Origin: Brachyspira alvinipulli ATCC 51933
Lineage (GTDB): Bacteria > Spirochaetota > Brachyspiria > Brachyspirales > Brachyspiraceae
Assembly: GCF_000518245.1 (NCBI RefSeq)
Contig: NZ_JADF01000023.1
Location: 1-48,485, forward strand
Direction of reading: 5' to 3'
DNA length: 48,485 nt
This document shows, one piece after another, positions 26,556 to 34,312 of the stretch. Within the stretch, counting starts at the first letter, position 1. Each line of letters begins with the position of its first letter. The position numbers and the translations under genes are program-made. The notes below the pieces were generated by a model. The model had not been told where the DNA came from and did no database searches. It saw nothing but the letters and a program-made list of their open reading frames with translations.

Positions 26556-27497
26556 ATGAAAAAGATTATATTAGTTTTTTCTATTTATTTTGCTTCTCTT
26601 ATGATTTTTATATCATGTAATAGAGGTGCAGAACAAAGTACAGGCAGAAAATTCGGATACACTTGTTTTACAATGAATAATCCGTTTTTCATTACTATTG
26701 CTGATTCAATTAAAGAAGAATTGGCAAAAAATGGAGATACATTAATAGTATTAGATCCTCAATTAGACCAAGCAAAGCAGATATCACAAATAGAAGATAT
26801 GATATCTCAGGGTATAGACTTAATGTTTTTGAACCCTGTTGATTGGAAAGGTGTTAAACCTGCTTTGGATGCTCTTAAAGCAGCTGGAATACCTATTGTA
26901 AATTTTGATGCTGAAGTTTATGATAAAGATTTAGTTGATTCTGTAGTTGTTTCAGATAATTTCCAAGCAGGATTTGTATGCGGTCAAGATTTAGTTAAGC
27001 GTATGCCTAATGGTGGTAAATTAGCTATTATAGAATATGCTGTAAATAAACCTGTTCTTGATAGAATAGAAGGTTTTTATGCTGGATTAGGGGATGTAAG
27101 CAATAAATTTGAATTAGTATCAAGACAAGATGGTGTTGGTCAATTAGAAATATCTTTGCCTATAGCAGAAAATATACTTCAAGCTAATCCTGATGTACAA
27201 GTATTTTTCGGCGGAAATGATCCTATAGCTTTAGGAGTAGTTGCTGCTTTGAAAGCTGCTAATAAAACAGGCATATTAGTATATGGTGTTGATGGTTCTC
27301 CAGAAATAAAAGCATTTATTAAAAGCGGTGAAGTTACAGGTACTGGTGCTCAATCTCCAATTAATATAGGAAAAAAAGCTGCCGAAGTTGCTTATAAAAT
27401 ATTAAATGGTGAATCTTACGAAAAAAATATAAGTGTTGAAACTTCTCTTATAGATCAAAGCAATGTTGATCAATATGGCATAGAAGGTTGGCAATAA
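26556..27497 (+). CDS. mglB: Galactose/glucose-binding lipoprotein, second copy
   Basis: 313 residues, the same length and order of motifs as the first copy, including lipobox (IFISC) and FGGNDPIALGVVAALKAAN. Differences cluster at the N-terminal signal and scattered surface positions (for example VDWKG for VDWQG, EYAVNKPVLDR for EHAVAKSVLDR), so the two may differ in sugar preference or antigenicity. It is the last gene of the operon, before a terminator. Two lipoproteins flank one transporter. Confidence 0.95.
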   Translation: MKKIILVFSIYFASLMIFISCNRGAEQSTGRKFGYTCFTMNNPFFITIADSIKEELAKNGDTLIVLDPQLDQAKQISQIEDMISQGIDLMFLNPVDWKGVKPALDALKAAGIPIVNFDAEVYDKDLVDSVVVSDNFQAGFVCGQDLVKRMPNGGKLAIIEYAVNKPVLDRIEGFYAGLGDVSNKFELVSRQDGVGQLEISLPIAENILQANPDVQVFFGGNDPIALGVVAALKAANKTGILVYGVDGSPEIKAFIKSGEVTGTGAQSPINIGKKAAEVAYKILNGESYEKNISVETSLIDQSNVDQYGIEGWQ

Positions 27498-27514
27498 GTT
27501 TTTTCATATTTTAT

Positions 27515-27547
27515 AAAGCCTCATACAAAAGTATGGGGCTTTTTAAT
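27515..27547 (+). terminator. Terminator of the mgl operon
   Basis: AAAGCCTCATAC and GTATGGGGCTTT form a hairpin (with G-T wobbles) followed by TTTAA. Confidence 0.8.
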
Positions 27548-27557
27548 TTAGTAATTG

Positions 27558-27887
27558 TCAGTATTTATTTTTTATAATTGAATTATATTTATCTTTTTCT
27601 ATAGTTATCATATTTGATAAGAATGTGCTGTTTGAATATTCAAAATTAATTTTATTAGGTTTGTATTTAAAATCGAAAGTATTTTTAGATAATGAATATA
27701 GATTATAATAAATGTTTGATTGATTGTTTAGAGTGAATTCATTAGTTAAAATATTTTTATTATATCCAATTTCAAATATATAGAAATAATTTTTTATATC
27801 ATATGAGAAGAAAATATTATTAAAAGAATATAATTCTAAACAGAAAAAAATAAAAATTAGTACAATAGCCTTTCTTTTCATAATCAT
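27558..27887 (-). CDS. Hypothetical secreted protein
   Basis: 109 residues on the minus strand, convergent with the mgl operon. The N-terminus (MIMKRKAIVLIFIFFCLELYS) is a good signal sequence; the start may be at either of two ATG codons (27887 or 27881). The mature part is Asn/Tyr/Phe-rich with a likely beta character (NKNILTNEFTLNNQSNIYYNLYS). No family recognised. It could be the truncated end of an outer membrane protein. Confidence 0.5.
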   Translation of the reverse strand: MIMKRKAIVLIFIFFCLELYSFNNIFFSYDIKNYFYIFEIGYNKNILTNEFTLNNQSNIYYNLYSLSKNTFDFKYKPNKINFEYSNSTFLSNMITIEKDKYNSIIKNKY

Positions 27888-27940
27888 ATTATAAACTTCA
27901 AATTAATTATATCAATATAAAAAGTAATTGGAATATAAAA

Positions 27941-28000
27941 TTTTTGAACATATTTTATGGCGATGTAACTGTTGTAGGCTTTTAGTGAAAAATTGAGGAG
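27941..28000 (+). repeat. Class III hairpin unit, copy b (degenerate)
   Basis: The right part (GTAGGCTTTTAGTGAAAAATT, then GAGGAG) aligns with the unit at 28021-28077 (ATAGCCTTACAGCGAAAAAAATT, then AAGGAG), suggesting a tandem copy with a different core. A GAGGAG box is followed by a facing CTCCT (28012-28016). Confidence 0.5.
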
Positions 28001-28020
28001 AATTTAAATCTGCTCCTTAT

Positions 28021-28077
28021 ATTTTTTGAGCCTATGACAATTGAAAATTGGCATAGCCTTACAGCGAAAAAAATTAA
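28021..28077 (+). repeat. Class III hairpin unit, copy c
   Basis: TTTTTTGAGCCTATG, a core CAATT/AATTG around GAAA, GCATAG, CCTTACAGCGAA and AAAAATT. The outer motif is that of the unit at 19941-20013 but the core is replaced. It ends just before the AAGGAG of the chaperone gene. Confidence 0.7.
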
Positions 28078-28088
28078 GGAGTATATAG

Positions 28089-28445
28089 ATGAAAAAATTA
28101 GAATTTAAATGCGTTGATTTCTTTAATAGATATATTATAGAAGAAATTGTTTATAAAGATGATGGAGAAAGTATTGTTCCAGTAAAAATATTCAGCCGTT
28201 CTACTTTGGGAAATAAATTTAAAAGCGATGATATTATAAGCATTAACCGTCCTAGCTTCAATGAAAATATTAAATATGTTAGAGAGAAAGAAGAAAAAAT
28301 TATTGACGATGATATTTTCAAATGGCTTGATGTGAAAATAAATAATAATTCTGCTGTAAGTCTTCTTGATGAATGGAGTACAAAAGATATTAATGAGTTT
28401 GCTCAGGTGATAAAAAGTTTTTTGCTAGAGAGAAGAATCATGTAA
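28089..28445 (+). CDS. GTA tail assembly chaperone (gpG-like), with -1 frameshift site
   Basis: 118 residues, AAGGAG before ATG 28089. It is helical and acidic in its C-terminal half (DIFKWLDVKINNNSAVSLLDEWSTKDINEFAQVIKSFLLERRIM). By position directly upstream of the tape measure gene it is the G-type tail assembly chaperone. A canonical slippery heptamer T TTT TTG lies at 28418-28424 in the correct frame, 18 bases before the stop codon. A shift to -1 at that site enters the next frame, open until 28747, giving a gpGT-like fusion of about 220 residues. No motif proves the role; the frameshift layout is the strongest evidence. Confidence 0.75.
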   Translation: MKKLEFKCVDFFNRYIIEEIVYKDDGESIVPVKIFSRSTLGNKFKSDDIISINRPSFNENIKYVREKEEKIIDDDIFKWLDVKINNNSAVSLLDEWSTKDINEFAQVIKSFLLERRIM

Positions 28446-28747
28446 TAAATAACTTTCCTGTTTTTTCTTTAATGGAGCAGACAGAAATTGATAATCTTGT
28501 AAATTATGCTTTTAAGAATAGGCAGGTTAAATATGATGATTTTTGTTATTTTAATGACGGGCTTATAAGTTTGTATACAGCTTCTTTATTTTGGAATAAA
28601 ATTATACTTGAGGCTTGGTATCAGGTAATAAGCGGAAGATTTGTATATTGTCATTATGATAAAGATGATTATTTAAGATTTGGACTTAATTATGCTGTAT
28701 TTAGATTTAAACTTTTGATAGACAAGTCATTTAATGGTATTAAATAA
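28397..28747 (+). CDS. gpT-like extension of the tail chaperone, probably made by -1 frameshifting
   Basis: The frame is open from 28397 (after a TGA at 28394) to 28747. It overlaps the end of the upstream gene and is in the -1 frame. Reading from the slip site gives FARENHV-type sequence (with AREKNHVINNF) and then SLMEQTEIDNLVNYAFKNRQVKYDDF and a Trp/Tyr-rich end. The first ATG in this frame (28472) has no ribosome site, so independent translation looks weak, whereas expression as a fusion explains the layout. The protein would be the T part of a tail assembly chaperone; it ends 24 bases before the tape measure gene. Confidence 0.7.
   Translation, partial: VCSGDKKFFAREKNHVINNFPVFSLMEQTEIDNLVNYAFKNRQVKYDDFCYFNDGLISLYTASLFWNKIILEAWYQVISGRFVYCHYDKDDYLRFGLNYAVFRFKLLIDKSFNGIK
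28418..28424 (+). promoter_or_regulatory. Programmed -1 frameshift slippery site, T TTT TTG
   Basis: Codons are AGT TTT TTG in the upstream gene, so the heptamer is correctly phased for a tandem slip. The -1 frame downstream is open for 108 codons and begins only after a stop at 28394-28396. No strong stimulating hairpin is seen directly downstream. Confidence 0.7.
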
Positions 28748-28771
28748 ATATTTTGCTAAGAGGTTTTTTAT

Positions 28772-29917
28772 ATGATTTTAAGCAGTACTAATAAAGAATT
28801 ACAGAATATAGAGGCTGGTATAAAGAGAATAAATGCAGCTTATGAAAGCTCTTCATTTTTTAATGATTCAAAAAGTTTATTTGATAATTTCATTAACGGC
28901 AGCGAGGATGCAAAAAACAGTGTAGATGATATTGAAGATTCTGTATCCTCTTTAAATAGCAACATAAAAAATATTGATATAAAAAGTTTTTCTAATGGAA
29001 TAAAAGATTCTCTTTCAAGCATATCAAGTATATATAGAGATTTGAGCGCAAGTTTCTCAAGTTTTTTCTATTATGATTTAAGTTCTTATGATGCGGCAAT
29101 AGAAGAAGCTAAAAATAAATTGCAGGAGTTTGATGATTATCAAAAAGAATTAAAAGAAAATAAAAAAGCTGAAGATGATGAAGATTATGAAAATTATTTA
29201 GCAAGACTTGATGAAGAATTAGAATTAGCAATTAATAATAAAGATGCTATGAGTGCAGAAGCTATACGCATAAAGCAGGAAGAGTTAAAGAAAAAACAGG
29301 AAAAGGAAAAAGAGGATTTACAAAAAGAGAAGGATATACAAGCTCAAAGGGAATTATTAGAAAAACAGCTTGCTCAAGCGGAATATAATAAAGCTTATGC
29401 TCAGTGGGATAATCAGGTAAAGTTGGCAGAGATGGAAAAAGCAAAAGCAATAGCAGATGCAGTTTTAATTCCATCTCTTGCAATAGCTCAGTCTGCTTTA
29501 GGAGTAACAGCTTCATTTGCACAAGGAGGACCAGCCTGTTTTGCGGCAGGACTCATAATATCAGCTACCGCAATATCTTCTGCCCTTGCCGCAGCTTCTG
29601 GTATAGTTTCATCAGCCAATGCTTTAGATAGTGTAAAATCTAATCCGCCTCAAGCTCCTAAATTCGGATTTGGTACCGCAGGATATATTATTCCGGATGG
29701 CGGATCTGCCATAGTAGGAGAAATGGGAGCAGAACTTATAACTAATAAATCCGGAAAGATACAGGTTCAAAGTAATGCCCAAATGCAGGAACAAGGTTTT
29801 TCTAAAGGCGATATTTGGAATGTAACTATAAATGTAGAAAAACCTTTAAATCCGGATGAGGTTTATAAACTTATGAACAGTTATAAAGCTAGAAACAGTC
29901 AGAAGTACACAAGATAA
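28772..29917 (+). CDS. GTA tape measure protein, short (possibly Hvp45)
   Basis: 381 residues, AAGAGG before ATG 28772. It sets tail length and is a chaperone client. The N-terminal 240 residues are helical with long charged coiled coils (EEELKKKQEKEKEDLQKEKDIQ, LDEELELAINNKDAMSAEAIR). A hydrophobic segment follows (IPSLAIAQSALGVTASFAQ, AAGLIISATAISSALAAASGIV). The C-terminus has GYIIPDGGSAIVGEMGAELITN, a motif common near the end of tape measure proteins. At about 0.15 nm per residue the length predicts a tail of about 57 nm, close to the roughly 64 nm reported for VSH-1. The mass of 42 kDa would suit the name Hvp45. Confidence 0.8.
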   Translation: MILSSTNKELQNIEAGIKRINAAYESSSFFNDSKSLFDNFINGSEDAKNSVDDIEDSVSSLNSNIKNIDIKSFSNGIKDSLSSISSIYRDLSASFSSFFYYDLSSYDAAIEEAKNKLQEFDDYQKELKENKKAEDDEDYENYLARLDEELELAINNKDAMSAEAIRIKQEELKKKQEKEKEDLQKEKDIQAQRELLEKQLAQAEYNKAYAQWDNQVKLAEMEKAKAIADAVLIPSLAIAQSALGVTASFAQGGPACFAAGLIISATAISSALAAASGIVSSANALDSVKSNPPQAPKFGFGTAGYIIPDGGSAIVGEMGAELITNKSGKIQVQSNAQMQEQGFSKGDIWNVTINVEKPLNPDEVYKLMNSYKARNSQKYTR

Positions 29918-29931
29918 AAAATTATGGTTTG

Positions 29932-30149
29932 TTAAATCTATTGCTGTTAATCAAACTTGATATTATATGGTTTTTAGATTTGTCTTTAGCTTCTAATATT
30001 TCATTAACATCATTAATAAAATCTTGAAACTGTCTGTTGTAGCAAAGTTTATGCATAGTGTCTATATCTAAATAATTTCTTTTTTTGGCAGAAAATAATA
30101 TTTGAGAATCTTCGGGATTATCATAATCTTTATTATTGTTATACTCGCC
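29932..30149 (-). pseudogene. Gene remnant downstream of the DUF262 gene
   Basis: An open frame of about 70 codons (NNKDYDNPEDSQILFSAK, then KRNYLDIDTMHKLCYN and RQFQDFINDVNEILEAK, ending SNRFNKP) has coding character but no start codon or ribosome site; the frame closes upstream inside a palindromic repeat (TGA). The repeat may have replaced the original 5' end. The fragment is on the same strand as the DUF262 gene and convergent with the tape measure gene. It was not assigned to a family. Confidence 0.5.
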
Positions 30150-30204
30150 TCAGCCTATAATCAGCAAATAAATAAATTTATTTGCTGGCTTCGGCTCGTT
30201 TTCT
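30135..30204 (-). repeat. Intercistronic palindromic unit, copy II-d (variable stem)
   Basis: Reading on the minus strand: ACGAGCCGAAGCC, an 11-bp perfect stem (CAGCAAATAAA, 30162-30172 with 30177-30187), AGGCTGAGGCGAG and TATAACAATAATAAA. It begins a few bases after the stop of the DUF262 gene and runs into the gene remnant. Confidence 0.8.
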
Positions 30205-30206
30205 AA

Positions 30207-32243
30207 TTAGTCTTTATATTTAATATAAAGTTCATCTTCCATATCAAATTTTTCTATCAGATATTTAATCAAATAAAATTTTCTATCACTGCTATAATTG
30301 TTTTCCGCAAAATATATATCATCTATATCTATTGGATACTCAGATCTAAGTTCATCTTTATTTTTTGTTATCTGAATTAAATTTTGCATTTCTTCAGTGA
30401 AAAAGAAATTAGGGTTTTGATTATAATAATATTTTAATATATAGCTAAATAATTTTGATACATCAGTAATATTTATTTTCTCTCCATTAAATATTGCATA
30501 CTCTAATTTCTTACCTGTAGGATCATCTGCTTCAAATATATCTATTTCAGAATTTATCGTATTGTCAATTTTTATATTAGGATATTTCCATATATTTATA
30601 AATCTTTCGCTCAAAATATTAAAACGTTCTTCTATTTTTTTAATATTCCACTCATCTATAGTTTTTAAATATTCATTAAGCCAAAGACGGCTGTATTTAT
30701 ATCCTTGTTCTTTATTATCTATATTCATATTCTTCTTCTCAGAAAAAGTTTTATTTCCTAGTTCTCCATTATTAGCTGAAATTGTTAAATTAGCTATAGT
30801 ATGCAATTTATTTTCCATATACTTATAATCTTCTTTAGATAGTTCTTTCTTCCATTCCTTTGTCGGCTGTTGTGGGAAAATGTGTTCTATAGTATAGTTT
30901 GTATCATTGAAACTTACAATCTCTTTTGAATCTCCTTTTTCTAATTTACGAAATAAATACATTTTTCTTTGTTGATTTTTATCTTTATATATATTTTTAT
31001 CTCTAAGATTATTTTTTATTTCATTATCATTTGGAAATCTAAATTTAGATAAATACATTTCTAATGCATTATAATAATTTTTTTCATCTTTTATTTGTTT
31101 ATATAATGCGGCAAAAATTTTATTTAATTGACTTGTTTTTATATCACATATAAATCTTCTAAATACAAAAGATTCTATTAAATTAAGAATGTTTATAAAT
31201 GTATTTTTATCTATAATCTTGTTATTATAATCTTTATATATATTTAAAAAGAATGGATATGATACATTTACCTCTATAGATTTTATATCATCTAACTTTA
31301 ACGATATATCTTTATCTTTTTCATTTTTAGGGTTGATTAACTTGTTATAATAAATAGAATATTCTTTTAATTCTTCTAAATATTTTTTTATTTCGTCTAA
31401 ATTGTTTATAGAATATTTCAATTTAAATTCCTCATAAACCCTATTTTTATTTGGAATCTTATTATCTTTACTTGTTATAAAATCTCTAATAAAATCTGAT
31501 ACTATATCCTTATTAAGAGTTTCATCTCTTGCATTTTTTTCTATATATTCCCAATAATTTTCATAAATATATTTTTGTTCCGAAGAATTCAACTTCATTA
31601 AGATATAATTTCTTATTAAATCTGCCTGAGATAAAGCTAATCCTGTAGAGTTTAAACTTTCAAATATACGCTGAGGATCATCATATCTTTTATCTAAAGA
31701 CATATCAACAAATATTAATTTTTTTAGTCCATTTAAAATATTTAAATAATTATTTTCGTCTATAGATTTTTCAAAAAAATTAAAATTATCTATTATATTA
31801 GATTTTTCATTAAAATCCATATTTGAAAAAATAGATTTTAATGCTTTATCATTATTTTCTGTTGTTTTTAATTTTATCTTATCATCTATTTTTGCATGTT
31901 TATTTACTAAATATAAATCATATATTTCATTTTTTAAATTATCATCTTTCAATTCTTCAGCTAATTTATATATTCTTAAATAAATTAAGATTATAGTTGT
32001 TAATCTCTGCTGACCATCTACTATTATCAATTCTTGTACACTTGTCATTGTATTATTATCATTAACATATACTATACTTCCTATAAAATGTTCTCTATTT
32101 AGTTTACCAGCATCTTTTATATCATTTAGTAATACTTTACATTCTTTTATACTCCAATCATAATTTCTCTGATAAATTGGAATAACAAACTGAACATTAC
32201 TCATAGTGATAAATTTATTTAAACTAGATTCATTTGCTTTCAT
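30207..32243 (-). CDS. DUF262/DUF1524 (GmrSD-like) protein, putative phage-defence nuclease
   Basis: 678 residues from ATG 32243 (AGGAGC in front). The N-terminal DUF262 domain shows FVIPIYQRNYDWSIKEC, EHFIGSIVYV and VDGQQRLTTIILIYLR, the NTP-binding and hydrolysis motifs. The C-terminal DUF1524 region carries TIEHIFPQQPTKEW with the His of an HNH-type nuclease, and NLTISANNGELGNKTFSEKK. GmrSD-like proteins of this type cut modified phage DNA or degrade foreign nucleic acid. It lies on the minus strand, convergent with the tape measure gene, and shares an operon with the upstream arylsulfotransferase-like gene (36 bases apart). The substrate cannot be predicted. Confidence 0.9.
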   Translation of the reverse strand: MKANESSLNKFITMSNVQFVIPIYQRNYDWSIKECKVLLNDIKDAGKLNREHFIGSIVYVNDNNTMTSVQELIIVDGQQRLTTIILIYLRIYKLAEELKDDNLKNEIYDLYLVNKHAKIDDKIKLKTTENNDKALKSIFSNMDFNEKSNIIDNFNFFEKSIDENNYLNILNGLKKLIFVDMSLDKRYDDPQRIFESLNSTGLALSQADLIRNYILMKLNSSEQKYIYENYWEYIEKNARDETLNKDIVSDFIRDFITSKDNKIPNKNRVYEEFKLKYSINNLDEIKKYLEELKEYSIYYNKLINPKNEKDKDISLKLDDIKSIEVNVSYPFFLNIYKDYNNKIIDKNTFINILNLIESFVFRRFICDIKTSQLNKIFAALYKQIKDEKNYYNALEMYLSKFRFPNDNEIKNNLRDKNIYKDKNQQRKMYLFRKLEKGDSKEIVSFNDTNYTIEHIFPQQPTKEWKKELSKEDYKYMENKLHTIANLTISANNGELGNKTFSEKKNMNIDNKEQGYKYSRLWLNEYLKTIDEWNIKKIEERFNILSERFINIWKYPNIKIDNTINSEIDIFEADDPTGKKLEYAIFNGEKINITDVSKLFSYILKYYYNQNPNFFFTEEMQNLIQITKNKDELRSEYPIDIDDIYFAENNYSSDRKFYLIKYLIEKFDMEDELYIKYKD

Positions 32244-32278
32244 AATTTGCTCCTAAAACTTCATAATATACCTTAATT

Positions 32279-33907
32279 TTAATTTGCTAAAAAAGAATCA
32301 TCTTCATTATATTTTCTATTCTCTTCATAATAGAAAGGCATTTTATCTACTCTGTAAACTCCCCAAGTTTTTATACCAAATTTTAAATGATAGACTACTT
32401 CTCTAGTATCTTTATTAACTTCCATTATCTGAGCATTGTTTCCGAAATCCAAAAGCATATTTCCATTAGTTAAAAAATCTATATCCGATACATAATGAGA
32501 ATATAATTTATTATCTGTTTTGTATTCATAAATTTTTTCAGCTTTCCAATTTCCATGAGAACCGCTTATTTTATATTCTATATATCTTGAGCCATTAGGA
32601 TTTTTCTCTTCATCTCCTTGATTGTCGAACATGCCTATAATATTAGTTGATATTAAAAATAAAGCATGCTGATTCTTAGGTCCGTCAATGTTTCCATCTC
32701 CAAGAACTTTATAAGGATCAAGCGATTTTATATCTTTTAAATATCTTCCGTAAGGATTGTATGATTCCATAGTATCTAATGTATCATCTGCCATATACCA
32801 TATAAGTTCCCATTCGCTGTAATCAACTGCCATAACTGCTAAACTCCTTACGGATAAATAAAGTATATCATTAACTTCATCATATACTAAAGAATTACAA
32901 TGTGCCCAATCCATAGGAAAATCTTTTTTTCTTCCTATACTGTAATATCTGTTATCTTTATCAAATATTAATTTTTTTAAATATTCTTTTTCTTCTTCAT
33001 CTCCATTTTGATTAACTATTTTTTTTATCAAATCTCCTACATACAGATCCCTAATCATATTTCCATTAGTATCAACTTCGCAGATTCTATCCTCCACTCC
33101 CCATTCCGAATTGGCAAGCATTATATAATTGCTGTCAGAGTTTTTTCTAATAACATCATGGTGAATACCTATATCCAAATTTATAGCATTAAGTTTGGCA
33201 TTTCCAAGTAAATCGCTTACACCCATAGTATCATAAATTACAATATCATTATCCTCATTAATTACTTTAGCTATTTCATTTGTTAGGTAAAAATTTGAAT
33301 AATTTACATAGCGTAAATTTCCGTTTCTGCTTACTCCCATTAAAAATACACCTTTTTGACTTCTATTTATAACAGGACTTACAAAATATATTTCTGCATT
33401 ATTATCTTGTAAATTGCTTATAGAACTTTCATCATTAATATTAAAGAAATATACATTTTCCTCCGGTTCTAAATTTCTTATAACTCTATTAGTGGCAGGT
33501 ACATAAATTTCATCAATGGATAATTTTCCTACTATTATATTGGTAGTTATTCTGTTAGTACCATTTATTATATGTATAGTATTTGTATTTTCTGAATAAA
33601 GCCCATGTATTGCAAAGTTAGAACCGTAATTTTGAGGATAAGTATGTATTATATTTTCATCTCCTAGTCTTCCTTCTGTGATTACGGTAACAGGATAATT
33701 ATTATTAGTTTCTATTTTATATACTAGTGATAAAGGAGTTTGTCCATTTGGATTTAATATAAGTTCTCCTATTTTATCATCAGGAAGCGGAGTAATTTTA
33801 TTTGAGCATGACAATAAAGCCAATGATGAAACTATAAATAATAATTTCATGTTTGTTAAAATATTATTAATTTTTGATGTAAAAGAAGATAATAATTTGT
33901 TTTTCAT
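32279..33907 (-). CDS. Arylsulfotransferase (ASST)-family lipoprotein
   Basis: 542 residues. The N-terminal region has a hydrophobic segment ending LLFIVSSLALLSC (lipobox, Cys at about 34); the true start may be the internal methionine just before KLLFIV. The next part is an Ig-like N-terminal domain, then a six-bladed propeller with ASST motifs: DIGIHHDVIRKNS, MDWAHCNSLVYDEVN and SVRSLAVMAVDYSEWELIW; the catalytic His of the family lies in the HCNS region. Such enzymes move sulfate from one aryl ester to another in the periplasm. In a gut anaerobe this could act on phenolic or host-derived sulfates. It is upstream of the DUF262 gene on the same strand. Confidence 0.85.
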   Translation of the reverse strand: MKNKLLSSFTSKINNILTNMKLLFIVSSLALLSCSNKITPLPDDKIGELILNPNGQTPLSLVYKIETNNNYPVTVITEGRLGDENIIHTYPQNYGSNFAIHGLYSENTNTIHIINGTNRITTNIIVGKLSIDEIYVPATNRVIRNLEPEENVYFFNINDESSISNLQDNNAEIYFVSPVINRSQKGVFLMGVSRNGNLRYVNYSNFYLTNEIAKVINEDNDIVIYDTMGVSDLLGNAKLNAINLDIGIHHDVIRKNSDSNYIMLANSEWGVEDRICEVDTNGNMIRDLYVGDLIKKIVNQNGDEEEKEYLKKLIFDKDNRYYSIGRKKDFPMDWAHCNSLVYDEVNDILYLSVRSLAVMAVDYSEWELIWYMADDTLDTMESYNPYGRYLKDIKSLDPYKVLGDGNIDGPKNQHALFLISTNIIGMFDNQGDEEKNPNGSRYIEYKISGSHGNWKAEKIYEYKTDNKLYSHYVSDIDFLTNGNMLLDFGNNAQIMEVNKDTREVVYHLKFGIKTWGVYRVDKMPFYYEENRKYNEDDSFLAN

Positions 33908-34312
33908 AATATAGATGATACCTTAATAAAATATGATTTTTTTTATTCTAAATAATAATACAATTAAATGCAATAAAAATCATATAAAAATTGCCTTTGA
34001 TTTGAATATATTGTTATAATATCATGCTTTCATAAAATGAACAAATTTTTCTTATATTTGTATTATATGTATAGTATTTATGTATACTTAATATTTGCTT
34101 TGTCTGTTTTTATATTTTTCATATAAAAATACCAATAATTAATATTGTAAAAAAGATTTACAATATTATAATATTTTATGGGAACTATTTTTCATATTTA
34201 TTCGTCTAATAATTAAAGTTTAGATATGTAATAACTTGATATTTTTAACTCTAAGTTTATAATTGAAATTCGTATGTAGGAAAATTAATATAAACTTTTC
34301 TAGGAGCGGATA
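33908..34312. other. Divergent intergenic region between ASST and efflux operons
   Basis: 405 bp of AT-rich sequence without coding signal. A TATAAT at about 34014-34019 with a weak TTGCCT 18 bp before it may be a promoter. No repeat of the classes found elsewhere is seen here. Confidence 0.5.

Noticed and set aside
27558-27887. Secreted protein gene as a GTA component
   Set aside because: It has a signal peptide and lies on the other strand, so it is not likely to be a virion part.
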